DNA from: Alistipes senegalensis JC50
GTDB taxonomy: Bacteria; Bacteroidota; Bacteroidia; Bacteroidales; Rikenellaceae
Assembly: GCF_025145645.1 (NCBI RefSeq)
Contig: NZ_CP102252.1
Location: 2,976,001 to 3,040,000, forward strand
Direction: 5' to 3'
Length of the DNA stretch: 64,000 nucleotides
Shown here: positions 8,404 to 17,557 of the stretch, piece by piece
Layout of the letters: each line of letters starts with the position of its first letter
Position numbering within the stretch: the stretch's first letter is position 1
Notes under the pieces: model-generated
The model's input: the letters and a program-made list of their open reading frames with translations, nothing else
Databases searched by the model: none
Told to the model about the DNA's origin: nothing
Position numbers and translations under genes: made by a program

Positions 8404-9967
8404 TTAGTCGTTTTTAGGTCCTATCTTGATCTGCCGGAACATGATGCTCAGCTCGGCGACGAGCAGCGCGGTGAAGAGCGCCAGGAAGAGGAAGAAGGTC
8501 ACGGAGACCGATCCGCTGGGGATCTTCGAGGCCGCGACGCCCACGGGCATCAGGTCCTGAATGGCCCACGGCTGGCGTCCGATTTCCGTGACGATCCATC
8601 CTGCCTGCGAAGCCAGATAAGCCAAAGGAATGGACCACACGGCCACCCGCAGCAGCCAGCGTTTGTCGGCGAGGCGGTCTTTGCGGTTGAGCCACCAGAC
8701 GACGCCCAGCAGCAGGATGAAGAAGCTGCCCGCGCCGACCATCACGCGAAACGAGTAAAAGAGTATCGGAACATTGGGTATCAATTGCTGCGGGGAATCG
8801 ATATGCCCGTAACCGAAGTAAGCGAAATACTCCCGAAGAAACTCTTGCCCCGCTTCCGTCGCAGGATTGAAGCGGCAGCGTACCTCGTCGGCCGTCGTCG
8901 TATCGCCCGCAACGAGTGCTTCACGGTAGCGGGGCATCTCGGCGATGGCCACGCGACCGCGCTGCATCTTTTCCTCGGCGGACAGGATGCCGCGCTGTTC
9001 GTTGCCGTCGATCAAATCGTAGATACCCGGTACATAGGCCTCCTTGTCTCCGAAACTCATCCATGAGAGCAGTTTGGGAATGCCGATTTGGAAGCGGAAC
9101 GCCTCGCCGTTGACCGGGCGGCCGTGGGGTTGCAATAAACCCACGGCGGTGAGCGACGCTCCTTCCTGCCCTTCGTAGAGGGCTTCCATCGCGGCCAGCT
9201 TCATCGGCTGCACATGCGCTACGATAGCCCCCGAGCGGTGCCCTGTCACCGCTGCGGCCAGCGCGAAGACAAGGCCGAAAGCCGAGGCGACGGCGATGCT
9301 CTTGCGGGCCATCCGCTGTTCGCGCCGGCGCAGCAGGTACCATGCCGAGACGCCCACGACGAACAGCGCCGCGAGCACGAACGACGAGGTGACGGTATGG
9401 AAGAACTTGTTGACAGCCACGGGCGACAGCGCCACAGTCGAGAACGAGGTCATCTCGTTGCGAACGGTTTCGAGGTTGAAAGTGCACCCCACGGGATATT
9501 GCATCCACGAGTTGGCTACCAGAATCCACCACGCCGATAGGTTTGCCCCGATAGCTGTGAGCCACGTAGCCGCGAGGTGGAAGCGTTTGGAGACCTTTCG
9601 CCAGCCGAAGAACATGACGGCGATGAACGTGGATTCGATAAAGAAGGCCAAAATGCCTTCGACGGCCAGCGGAGCGCCGAAGATGTCGCCCACGAAGTGC
9701 GAGTAGTTGGACCAGTTGGTGCCGAACTCGAATTCGAGAATCAGCCCCGTGGCGACGCCGATGGCGAAATTGATGCCGAAGAGGCGCATCCAGAAAGAAC
9801 TTGGTGGTGCGTTTCCAGAACGCATCGCCCGTGCGGACGTAGCAAGTCTCCATGATGGCGATGATAAAACTGAGACCGAGGGTCAGCGGCACGAAGAGCC
9901 AGTGGTAGGCGGCCGTCATAGCAAACTGCGCACGCGACCAATCGACAGTGGATAAGTAGTCTGTCAT
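8404..9967 (-). pseudogene. cydA: Cytochrome bd oxidase subunit I with a 4-base duplication frameshift
   Basis: The first frame, from 9967, gives the standard CydA N-terminus (STVDWSRAQFAMTAAYHWLF...RTGDAFWKRTTKFF). The remainder, from WMRLFGINFAIGVATGLILE to the end, is in another frame. At the join the plus strand has AGAAAGAA (9792-9799), a tandem duplication of AGAA. Removing one copy restores KFWMRLFGIN and a 519-residue protein of normal length. As written the gene cannot make full-length CydA, unless this is a sequencing error or a reversible slip. It sits between DUF4492 and cydB in the usual Bacteroidetes order. Confidence 0.9.
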
Positions 9968-10350
9968 GATAATAGTTGTTATAGGTTTTTCCTCTCGTAT
10001 ATGTATTTCTATATTTTCTTAACTTCGGCAGCCCGGAGCCCTGCCGATCAGAAAGGTCTGTCCGCGTGCGAGGTATCTGGAAAACCGAAGTGCGGCGCTG
10101 GCGGCATGCCGCCATTTAGGGATAACCGGTCTCCCATACCGAGGCGGAAGCAGGGAGGAACGGCCCCGTGCCGCCGCGGGATGCCATAGAGGCGATACCC
10201 GCCGGCACCGCCGCCCGAAAGAGACGGGCGTTCGGAATGGCGCGTGCAGCCTGCAAGCAGGACAGGCATCGTAGTGCGGAAAGGCAGGAGGCTGGTAACG
10301 GTTTCGGTCATAGACATTTTAAGGTCGGGTGCGGTTATTAGTGTCTGCCT
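9968..10350. other. Intergenic region upstream of cydA
   Basis: 383 bases between DUF4492 and cydA. An open minus frame (10048-10317) codes for a low-complexity Gly/Pro/Arg-rich sequence without recognisable features and is not called as a gene. A T-rich stretch near 9970-10020 could hold the cydA promoter, but no clear consensus was found. Confidence 0.4.
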
Positions 10351-10548
10351 TCAGGAGGTCAGTTCATAAAGAAAATGTTTCCGGCGCTGCACGTCGTCTT
10401 TTCCTGAGAGAGGGTCTGGAAAGAAAAAGACCTTCAGCACGGCGAACATGATGAACAGCTTGGCGAGAATGATAAGCCACAAGGTGCGCCCCAGCTTCAT
10501 TTCCCGGAAGCCGTCGATGTAGAAGCGGAGGATGGATGTAAAAAACAT
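10351..10548 (-). CDS. DUF4492 protein linked to cydAB
   Basis: 65 residues (MFFTSILRFYIDGFREMKLG, then RTLWLIILAKLFIMFAVLKVFFFPD) with one membrane segment. DUF4492 genes regularly precede cydAB in Bacteroidetes and probably make a small accessory subunit or assembly factor of the bd oxidase, comparable in size with CydX-type peptides. The role is inferred from synteny. Confidence 0.85.
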   Translation of the reverse strand: MFFTSILRFYIDGFREMKLGRTLWLIILAKLFIMFAVLKVFFFPDPLSGKDDVQRRKHFLYELTS

Positions 10549-10683
10549 AATTGGCAGAGAGTGTCGGTATTATTCGAAGGTTTTGCGATAACGCAGGAAT
10601 CGGCCCCGGTGCCGGCCGGAGACTTCAGGGTCGCCCCACGGCGCCCCGCTCCGGACCGGACCGAAACCGAATAGGTTCGGGTG

Positions 10684-11142
10684 TCAATCGTACTCCACGC
10701 GGATGAAGGTTCCGTTCGAGGAGTAGACCGCCTTCGCGCCGCCTTCCGTCGTGATCTTGTATCCGCCCGTCTCCCGCTCGGCCTCGGTAATACGTCCGCC
10801 GGGAAAGCGCCGTGCGAGGTCTTCGGTAATAGTCTGCGGGACGATGCCTGCTGGCACGAACGAGTATTCGCACTCCACTTTCTTCCAGTCGCCCGTTGCG
10901 TGGAAGTCGATCTCCGTGCCGTCGGAGAGCTTCACCTCGTATTCCCGGCGGCCGTCGTCGCGGTCCCGCTCGGCATATACGCAGCGCTCGGCGGGGAAAT
11001 AGGTCTCGATAAACGCCTTCGCCTTGGCAGGCAGACGCCGGTAGGGGATGCGCATCGACGCGCACTCGGTAAAGAGCAGCACGCCGGCCACGAGCGCCGC
11101 CGCGATCATCGCGTAATGTTTCATCGTCAGTTTCGGTTTCAT
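10684..11142 (-). CDS. PepSY-like (DUF2874) secreted protein
   Basis: 152 residues with a hydrophobic N-terminal signal (MIAAALVAGVLLFTECASM, a possible lipobox at C). The repeat-type fold follows: LPAKAKAFIETYFPAERCVY..., 'REYEVKLSDGTEIDFHATGDWKKVEC', and a second half with ARRFPGGRITEAERETGGYKI. PepSY-like domains of this type occur in secreted or periplasmic Bacteroidetes proteins of unknown ligand. Last of four consecutive paralogues. It may be inhibitory or sensory for the nearby kinase; that is inference. Confidence 0.8.
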   Translation of the reverse strand: MKPKLTMKHYAMIAAALVAGVLLFTECASMRIPYRRLPAKAKAFIETYFPAERCVYAERDRDDGRREYEVKLSDGTEIDFHATGDWKKVECEYSFVPAGIVPQTITEDLARRFPGGRITEAERETGGYKITTEGGAKAVYSSNGTFIRVEYD

Positions 11143-11309
11143 GTGTTTCCGGGTTTTCCGTTCGCCGGTTCGATCTCCGGCCCGTGTTTCTCAATGAAGA
11201 CGCTCCGCACCTTCGGACGCCTGCCGGACGGCCCCGTGCGTCATATTTCGGCCTCGTCTCCTTCTCTGCGGCAGACGTCGTCCGGTGCGAAGCGTCTCTT
11301 CGTTTTCGA

Positions 11310-11762
11310 TCAGTATCTCTCCTCCCGGACGAATGTCCCGTCCGCGGAGTAGATCAGCTCCAGCCCGCTGCCGATCGTGACCTCGTAGCCGCCCGGGGCG
11401 CGTTCGATCTTGTAGATTCCTGCGTCGGGATAACGGGCGGCCAAGTCCGAGACGATCCGTTCGGGCGCGATGCCCGCGGGCAGCAGCGAGAACTTGCAGT
11501 CCACCTCCGTCCATTGGCCCGCAGCATCGAACTCGATCTCCGTGCCGTTCGAGAGCACGGCCTTGTACTCGCGGCGGCCGTCGGCCCGATCCCGCTCGGC
11601 ATAGGTGCAGCTCTCGGCGGGGAAGTACGTCTCGATGAAGGCCCGCGCCGCCGAGGGCAATTTACCGTAGGAGATGCGCTCCTCGTCGTCGCATCCCGTC
11701 ATGGTCAGCAGTCCGGCGACGATCGCCGCCAAGACTGCCGTATATTTCCCGATTCTTTTCAT
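11310..11762 (-). CDS. PepSY-like (DUF2874) lipoprotein
   Basis: 150 residues; signal peptide ending LTMTGCDDEE, a lipobox. The mature part has both PepSY-like halves (LPSAARAFIETYFPAESCTY..., SNGTEIEFDAAGQWTEVDCK, LAARYPDAGIYKIERAPGGY). Start 11762 was chosen for the MKRIGKYTAVLA signal peptide; longer frames upstream run into the neighbouring gene. It begins 13 bases after the 441-residue paralogue. Very similar to the copy in the integrative element (48384). Confidence 0.85.
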   Translation of the reverse strand: MKRIGKYTAVLAAIVAGLLTMTGCDDEERISYGKLPSAARAFIETYFPAESCTYAERDRADGRREYKAVLSNGTEIEFDAAGQWTEVDCKFSLLPAGIAPERIVSDLAARYPDAGIYKIERAPGGYEVTIGSGLELIYSADGTFVREERY

Positions 11763-11775
11763 CGTCGGGCGACGT

Positions 11776-13101
11776 TCAGAGCACCCGGCCCTCGGCCGTG
11801 ATGCGCAGTTCGATCTCCTGCTTGCCGCACTCCAACTCCACGAGGTAGTATTCCGCATCGGGCGTCTGAACGTACTCGATGTCGTCGATGGTGTACGAGG
11901 CATACTCGGCAGGGATAGCCGCCGTGACGGCCTCGGGAAGCTCGCTGCGGTGGATGTCCCACTCGGTGTAGACCCAGGCGTTCTGGCCGTTGAAGTAGAC
12001 GTTCTTCTCGCGTCCCTCGTGCCAGATCTCCACCTCCAGCAAGCCGTCTTCACGGTCGTACTCCATGATCTGCGCGCCGGGGTATTTCTGGGCGATGAAC
12101 TCCGCTGCCGTCGCGTTCACCATCCCGCCGTTGCCCTGGCCGTGGTTGCCGCCGCCCGTATTGCCGCCTGTATTACCACCCGTATTGCCGCCTCCGGGCT
12201 GCTTGAGCGAGAGCGTGCCGTCGGCGGTGATGTCCACCTTCACGTCGCCCTGTGCAGACTCCAGGTCGAAGCGCCAGAACTCCTTGTCGGGGGTCAGGTA
12301 GTGGTCGATGTCGTCGATCCAGTACGAGGCGTACTGGCTGTTCTGCAACGCCGTCATCACCGGCTGCGGAACCTCCGTGCGGTGTACCTCGGTCTTGGTG
12401 TAGAGCCACGAGTCGCTGCCGTCGAACAGCAGCTCGCGCGGCGTGCGGCCGTCCACGATATCCACCTCGGTCATGCCTCTCTCGTGGTCGATCTCCGTGA
12501 TGCGGGCGTTCGGGTAGTTCTGACGGATATACTCCTCGATGCCCGTGGCCGGTTTCGAGGGGATGTAGTCCCCGTAGTCGTAGTCGGGGGCCGCGTCGGC
12601 GATCTTCTTGACCAGCACGCCGTCGGGCGCATAGTAGAGGTCCACCTCCGTCTTGTTTCCGTTCTCGCGCTTCTCCACCTCTACGACGTAGATCGTCTCC
12701 ACGCCCTCGCGTTCGAGCTTGTCTACGTCGTCCACCTGCCACGGCGCGGCGGCGTATTCGCTCCCGTTAAAGGCCGTCTGCACGGCTTCGGGAAGCGCCG
12801 CGAAAGGAATATCCGTCTCGGTCATGTACCACGCACCGCCGTTGTCGAACCAGGCCGACAGTTCGGCAGCTCCGGCGGCACGGGCCTCGGCGAGCGAGAA
12901 GTCGGCCACCACGTAGCCCTGTTTGGTCTGCCATACGACGTTCGTCGCAGCGGGGTATTTGGCCTTCAGGGCCGCCTCGGCCTGGGTGCTCACCGCAGGC
13001 GGCTGGGGTCCCGGAAGTTCATCCGCAGGGTTGTTCTTATCGCAGCTCGCAAGGGGAAGCGTTCCCGCAAGCATCGTCAGAAGAAAAAGATTCGTTTTCA
13101 T
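11776..13101 (-). CDS. Three-repeat PepSY-like lipoprotein with Gly/Asn-rich linker
   Basis: 441 residues; lipoprotein signal MKTNLFLLTMLAGTLPLASC. Three PepSY-like units follow (about residues 35-165, 175-300 and 330-441), each with a 'YP.A.i...' strand and a 'YY' or 'FW' strand. The second and third units are separated by a GGNTGG tandem linker near residue 310. It is likely a surface or periplasmic lipoprotein. The triplication suggests multivalent binding. The linker is encoded by short tandem repeats (near 12160-12190) that could change in length. Confidence 0.85.
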   Translation of the reverse strand: MKTNLFLLTMLAGTLPLASCDKNNPADELPGPQPPAVSTQAEAALKAKYPAATNVVWQTKQGYVVADFSLAEARAAGAAELSAWFDNGGAWYMTETDIPFAALPEAVQTAFNGSEYAAAPWQVDDVDKLEREGVETIYVVEVEKRENGNKTEVDLYYAPDGVLVKKIADAAPDYDYGDYIPSKPATGIEEYIRQNYPNARITEIDHERGMTEVDIVDGRTPRELLFDGSDSWLYTKTEVHRTEVPQPVMTALQNSQYASYWIDDIDHYLTPDKEFWRFDLESAQGDVKVDITADGTLSLKQPGGGNTGGNTGGNTGGGNHGQGNGGMVNATAAEFIAQKYPGAQIMEYDREDGLLEVEIWHEGREKNVYFNGQNAWVYTEWDIHRSELPEAVTAAIPAEYASYTIDDIEYVQTPDAEYYLVELECGKQEIELRITAEGRVL

Positions 13102-13155
13102 ACCTTTACAATTTAGTTTATCTTGATTTGAATAATTAAGGGTCTCGGATTACCG

Positions 13156-13614
13156 TCACGGCCTTTTCAGCTCCTCGGTATCGGCAGGCTCGAAGTTCCA
13201 CTCCCGGTCGAGCGTCAGCGTCGCCCGATTGTCGAGTCTTATTCTCGTCGTGCGTTCACCGCGGTCGATGTCCGTGATCCGCGCTCCGGGATAGAGCTCC
13301 CCGATCCTGCGGGCGACCTGCGGCGGAACGGCCTGCCGGGGCGCCTGCCCGTAGCGGCAGTCGATCCGCTTCCATGATCCGTTGCGGCGGAACTTCATCC
13401 GCACGCCGTTGGTCAGCACCACCTTGTACTCCACCTCGAAGAACTCCCGCTCGCGCAGGGCATAGGCCACCCCGGCCGCCGGGCGGAACGACTCGATGAA
13501 CCGCTGCGCCGCGGGCGGCAGCTGTCCGAAAGCGACCGCACGGTCGTTGTCGGTCAGCATCCCGACCGAGAGGATCAGCAGCAGCGGGCAGAGCACGAGC
13601 ATCGTCTTTTTCAT
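13156..13614 (-). CDS. PepSY-like protein with operator-type promoter
   Basis: 152 residues, signal peptide MKKTMLVLCPLLLILSVGML, then LPPAAQRFIESFRPAAGVAY, 'EVEYKVVLTNGVRMKFRRNGSWKRIDCR' and IGELYPGARITDIDRGERTT. Start 13614 is preferred: an ATG at 13632 and longer frames upstream would begin at or before the probable transcription start set by the promoter element at 13635-13644. First of four consecutive PepSY genes, preceded by a motif shared with the PepSY gene at 18511. Confidence 0.8.
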   Translation of the reverse strand: MKKTMLVLCPLLLILSVGMLTDNDRAVAFGQLPPAAQRFIESFRPAAGVAYALREREFFEVEYKVVLTNGVRMKFRRNGSWKRIDCRYGQAPRQAVPPQVARRIGELYPGARITDIDRGERTTRIRLDNRATLTLDREWNFEPADTEELKRP

Positions 13615-13634
13615 GGTTCCCGGACGTTTCATGG

Positions 13635-13668
13635 TGCAAATATCAGGAGCGATTCTGTCGCGAATCTG
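13635..13668 (-). promoter_or_regulatory. Putative response-regulator operator plus -7 element
   Basis: On the minus strand: CAGATTCG, a short spacer, AATCG, then five bases and GATATTTGCA. The same arrangement with identical spacing precedes the PepSY gene at 18511 (18569-18602). The operator replaces the usual -33 element, as expected for an activator-dependent promoter. The adjacent two-component genes are the natural candidates for its regulator. Confidence 0.6.
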
Positions 13669-13844
13669 TAATTCCGGTCCCGAGGCGAAAAAATCTTTTT
13701 CGGCCGGGCCCGGCAAGCCCTGCGGCGCATGAGGGCCGCACCGTGCGGAGGCGATGCCGTCCGTCCCGGAAGCCGTATCCCGCTCTTCATGATTCATGGC
13801 TGCATTTTCTCGCTCCATTCCCTTTAAGCCAATTATCGCCGGCG

Positions 13845-15329
13845 TTATATAAGGCCGAATGATTTCATTCTGTTATACAGCGTGGATTTGCCGATGCCCA
13901 GCAGCTTCGCCGCGTTCGTTCTATGGTTGCCTGTCTGTTTCAGAGCCTCTATGATGCGCTCTTTCATCCCCGCCTCCTTTTCCATGACGGCAGAGGCCGC
14001 CTCCGCCCGCTCCTTTTCGCGCCTTTCGTTCTCTTCGTCCCGGAGCCGTCTGTTTTGCTGTTCGAGCAGTCGATTGTGGGATTTTATCGCATCCGGGCGG
14101 CTGCGTCGCACGAAACCTCCCACGCTGTTATACTGAAGTCCGAGTTTGCGGGCGATGGATTTCAGAGGTTCGGTCGTCGTTTCGTACAACCGGACCGCTT
14201 CGGCGTATTTTTCCGCACTGCGGCGCAAGACCGTTTTCCCGTTGTCCAGTTTTGTCTTGCCGAGCAGAGCGGCCAGCTCCGGCTCATGCTCGTACAAATA
14301 TTCCCGAAACGTCTCCGGATGCAGTCCGAATTCTGCGGCGGCCGCGGCGGTCGGCATTCCGCCCGCTCTGAGCCGTTCGATCGCCGGGGCATATTTCTCC
14401 GCCGTACTTTTGAGGTAGCGTTTTTGCGAGGACAGATCTATACAATCGGCCGTATCCGGCACCGTGCCCCCGCGTCTTTCGAGCATCAGGTTCCGGTGCC
14501 ACGTCCGCAGGTGGTGGCGCAACCCGCTTTCAGAGACGTTCGTGCTTTTCGCGATTTGAGCGGCGGTCAGCGCTGTCGTGCGGTAGAGCTCCACGGCCCG
14601 GCGGTATTTTTCCACGGCCGACGCCGAGGGCGCATGTATGCCGCCGCTCCGCCGGGGCGTTCCCGGACGGCCCGCCTGCGGGCTGCTTTTTCTGCTGGCG
14701 CGTCTTTGGACGACCAAATCCTTGTGATAAAAAAGCACATGCTGCCGCAATCCGCTATACGACACTCCGCACACCTGGGCCGCCTGCCTTACCGTGATGC
14801 TGCCCGTGCGCAGCAGCTCTACCGCTTCGGCATATTTGACCACGCTCTGGGGACGCACGCCGCGCGGCTGGTTGTCGTTCAATCCCCGCCGCCATCGCTC
14901 TATCTCCCGAAGCACGGGTATATCGGGGAAATGGGCACGCAGCTGGTTGGCCAATGCCGTGCCGTCGAGACGGAACTTACGGGCGATCTGCGAAATGTTG
15001 TATTCGAGGCAGGAGCTGTCCCGGCATGCTTCGACGGCCTGCCGGTACTTGCGGTATGCGGAGGGCGACTGTCCGAACGCTTCACGGAGCCTGACGGCAG
15101 CCGCATCGGTGTTTCCGGCATCGATGCCGTAGCGGGCAAGGAGCAGATCCCGGCGGTGATGATGCAGATAGGAGGTAAACCCGCCCAGCGACACACCGCA
15201 CAGCGCGCATATCGCCCGGCACGAAAGTGTCGTGGCCGCATAAAGCCTTTCCGCAGCGCCGTACTTGGCCTTTGTCTCGGTCGTGGGGCCGTGCTTACGG
15301 GCGTTTGTTTTCGTTGGTTTCTCGGACAT
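13845..15329 (-). CDS. Tandem helix-turn-helix repeat protein with Fis-type C-terminus
   Basis: 494 residues, paralogue of the 5499-6857 protein. Six HTH repeats (KYGAAERLYAATTLSCRAIC, KYRQAVEAC..., KYAEAVELLRTGSITVRQAA, KYRRAVELYRTTALTAAQIA, KYAPAIERLRAGGMPTAAAA, KYAEAVRLYETTTEPLKSIA) are followed by a charged coiled-coil. It ends in a Fis/NtrC-type HTH (RIIEALKQTGNHRTNAAKLL..STLYNRMKSFG) absent from the paralogue. Start 15329 matches the paralogue; an alternative ATG at 15428 overlaps the kinase stop. It follows the sensor kinase closely, so it may belong to that regulatory unit. No named family known to me. Confidence 0.75.
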   Translation of the reverse strand: MSEKPTKTNARKHGPTTETKAKYGAAERLYAATTLSCRAICALCGVSLGGFTSYLHHHRRDLLLARYGIDAGNTDAAAVRLREAFGQSPSAYRKYRQAVEACRDSSCLEYNISQIARKFRLDGTALANQLRAHFPDIPVLREIERWRRGLNDNQPRGVRPQSVVKYAEAVELLRTGSITVRQAAQVCGVSYSGLRQHVLFYHKDLVVQRRASRKSSPQAGRPGTPRRSGGIHAPSASAVEKYRRAVELYRTTALTAAQIAKSTNVSESGLRHHLRTWHRNLMLERRGGTVPDTADCIDLSSQKRYLKSTAEKYAPAIERLRAGGMPTAAAAAEFGLHPETFREYLYEHEPELAALLGKTKLDNGKTVLRRSAEKYAEAVRLYETTTEPLKSIARKLGLQYNSVGGFVRRSRPDAIKSHNRLLEQQNRRLRDEENERREKERAEAASAVMEKEAGMKERIIEALKQTGNHRTNAAKLLGIGKSTLYNRMKSFGLI

Positions 15330-15427
15330 ATCGGGCTGCTTTGGAAAGAATGCCGGACAGGAAGGTCCGGTTATCGGCTCGTTGTTTTTTATTTTCGGTT
15401 CTCTGAACGGAAGGAGGTCTTCGCACA

Positions 15428-16687
15428 TCAGGGCCACACGATGCGGAAGCGGTGCCGTCCGTCCCGAAAGTCGTACTCCGCACGCAGGCCGTAGCAGTTG
15501 CACACGGCCCGGACCAGCGCGAGACCCAGTCCGGTCGAGCCCTCCCGTTTGGAGCCCTGGTAGAAGCGCTCGAAGATCCGGTCGCCGTCCAGCCTCCGCT
15601 CTCCGTCGTTCTCCACCACGAGCGTCGTACCCTCCGTATATACGTCGATAAAGGCGCCGCAGGCGCTGTGGATATAGGCGTTGCGCACCAGATTGGAGAC
15701 AAGCACCTCGGCCAGCGTTTCGTTCATCAACACAGTAAAACGCTCCGGCAGGCGCACCCCGGCGTGCAGGCCGCGCCCCTCGAAGAGCTCCCCGCAGAGC
15801 GCTACCTGCTCGCGGCACACCCGGGCGAGGTCCACCTGCACGCAATCCGCGAACTGGTTGTTGTCGATCTTGGCGAGCAACAGCAAGGTCTTGTTCAACC
15901 GCACGGCATGGCTCAGCGTCCGCTGCATCGACACCACGTGTCCCACGGCCTCCTTCTCCAGCGCGGCATGGTCCAGCAGCCAGTCCAGGCGTGCCCGAAG
16001 CACGGCCAGCGGCGTCTGCAACTCGTGCGAGGCGTTGCCGATGAACTGCTTTTGCTGCTCGAAAGCCTCCTCCGAACGTTTCATGGTCTGATGGACAGCG
16101 GCATAGAGCCGCCGGAACTCGTCGATCGAGGATGCTTCGGGAAGCGCCTCGTTCCGGCCACCTAGGGTATATCCGTCCAGCCATTGCAGCAGCCGGTAGA
16201 CCGGGCCAAGGCTCCGGTTGAACATGCCCAGGACGATCAGCAGCAGCATGGCGTAGAGATACACCACCCATTGCAGGATTGACGCCAGCAGGTCGGTCTT
16301 CTCGAAGGTCGGCATCGACACGATCAGCTCGTAATACGCTCCGTCGCCGCTGCGGAAGATCGTCGTCAACAGACGCGCCGGCTCCCACTCCTGCTGCTCG
16401 GCGATATAGACCTCGGCATCGCGGAAGACATAGCCCGTCTGCTTGGAGGCATAGTCCTCGCTCACGCGCGTGAGCGTGTAGCTGTTGTTGTTCCCGTCGC
16501 GCTTCTCGGGAAGAGGATGGTCCGAAAGCATGCGCATAATGATCATCTCCGAGTATTTCTCCAGCACGTCGTCCGTGTCGTCGTTCACCTGGTCGATCAT
16601 CGCATAGTAGAACACCGCGGCCCACAGAGCCATCAGGGGCAGCAGCGAGAGCGACAGACGCAGCGCGATACGTGTGATCAGCTTCAT
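15428..16687 (-). CDS. Two-component sensor histidine kinase
   Basis: 419 residues: two transmembrane segments (about 8-30 and 145-168) around a ~115-residue periplasmic sensor. A dimerisation/phosphoacceptor helix follows with H in QFIGNASHELQTPLAVLRAR, then N-box VSNLVRNAYIHSA, and G-boxes in 'FYQGSKREGSTGLGLALVRAVC'. It should phosphorylate the response regulator encoded just upstream (16702-17230), which is damaged here. Start 16687 gives a normal membrane N-terminus (MKLITRIALRLSLSLLPLMA). Its operon neighbours are PepSY-like proteins, so the periplasmic domain may interact with them; this is inference. Confidence 0.9.
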   Translation of the reverse strand: MKLITRIALRLSLSLLPLMALWAAVFYYAMIDQVNDDTDDVLEKYSEMIIMRMLSDHPLPEKRDGNNNSYTLTRVSEDYASKQTGYVFRDAEVYIAEQQEWEPARLLTTIFRSGDGAYYELIVSMPTFEKTDLLASILQWVVYLYAMLLLIVLGMFNRSLGPVYRLLQWLDGYTLGGRNEALPEASSIDEFRRLYAAVHQTMKRSEEAFEQQKQFIGNASHELQTPLAVLRARLDWLLDHAALEKEAVGHVVSMQRTLSHAVRLNKTLLLLAKIDNNQFADCVQVDLARVCREQVALCGELFEGRGLHAGVRLPERFTVLMNETLAEVLVSNLVRNAYIHSACGAFIDVYTEGTTLVVENDGERRLDGDRIFERFYQGSKREGSTGLGLALVRAVCNCYGLRAEYDFRDGRHRFRIVWP

Positions 16688-16701
16688 CTCCCAGGGTTCC
16701 T

Positions 16702-17230
16702 TTACCGCTCTGCGAGCAATTTGTACCCGAAGCCGTAGACCGAGGCGATCTCGATGCTGCCGCCCGCCTCGGCGAGCTTGCGTCGCAGGTTCTTCATCTG
16801 CGAATAGACGAACTGGAAGCTGTCGGCCTGGTCGGCATGGTCGCCCCACACCGCCTCGGCGAGCGCGGCCTTGTCCACCATGTGGCCCGGACGCTGCATG
16901 AGATAGCTCAGGATGTCGAACTCCTTTTTGAGCAGCGTCAGCTCACGGCCCTCGACCTCCACGCGCCGGCCCTCGGGGTCGAGGCGCACGTTGCCCAGCA
17001 CGATACCCCGGCGAGAGTCGCCGCGGCGCCTCGAGCTCTTCGAGGATCCGAAGGCCGCTGCCGTCGGGAAGCATGATGTCCAGCAGGATGCAGTCGTACT
17101 CGTAAAGACGCAGCTTCAGCGTCGCATCCCCGAAGGTCTCGGCCTCCTGAACGACGTAGCCCGCACGGCGCAACTCCTCGCTCATCAGGCTGCGCAGCGA
17201 CGGCTCGTCCTCTATGATCAAAACTTTCAT
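16702..17230 (-). pseudogene. OmpR-family response regulator with internal deletion and frameshift
   Basis: The N-terminal 68 residues are a normal receiver (IIEDE acidic pocket, phospho-acceptor D51 in CILLDIMLPDG) up to LRILEELEA. The sequence then jumps, out of frame, to the winged-helix domain (RRGDSRRGIVLGNVRLDPEG...TLLKKEFDILSYLMQRPGHM...YGFGYKL). About 50 residues are missing: the conserved Thr/Ser, the Lys and the linker. As written no intact regulator is made, although the downstream kinase is intact. It could be a real deletion or an assembly error. Confidence 0.8.
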
Positions 17231-17357
17231 CCCTCGTAATCGTTTTAAAATATCCGGTCGGTCTGGCCCGCAAGCCCTGCCGGCCGGCAGTTTTCCTTTT
17301 CCCGGGAAATGCCACAGGAGTATCCTCCTGCCGTTTGAAAGAGTTTCGCACCCTGCG

Positions 17358-17546
17358 TCATCTCTCCCGTCGCGTATAACCTATTCGGTCGTGGCGATGA
17401 CGGCGGTGCAGGTCGCTCTCGAAGCCGTCGTGTTCCTCCGCGGGATACCAGTGGAAGCGCTCGCTGAGCCATTCGGCCAGCCGCAGCAGCCACCGTGCCC
17501 TCGAAGAGGGCCGGGCGGAGTTTTGGGGTGAAGTCTCGGAGTGCAT
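17358..17546 (-). CDS. Possible small basic protein, 62 aa
   Basis: The frame starts 11 bases after the stop of the PepSY gene at 17558 and encodes a soluble, Arg/His-rich peptide containing RWLLRLAEWLSERFHWYPAE. The position in the operon favours a real gene, but the composition is also what a chance GC-rich frame gives. No family recognised. Confidence 0.3.
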   Translation of the reverse strand: MHSETSPQNSARPSSRARWLLRLAEWLSERFHWYPAEEHDGFESDLHRRHRHDRIGYTRRER

Positions 17547-17557
17547 GGCGGCTCAGG

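Noticed and set aside
10048..10317. 89-residue minus frame upstream of cydA
   Set aside because: Low-complexity composition, no family or signal, no coupling to neighbours.
11674..13116. 480-residue plus-strand frame opposite the PepSY genes
   Set aside because: Mirror frame caused by GC-rich codon bias on the other strand; no features and no promoter.
13845..16625. A single 926-residue gene
   Set aside because: The upstream half is an out-of-frame reading of the histidine kinase; the real product starts at 15329 (or 15428).
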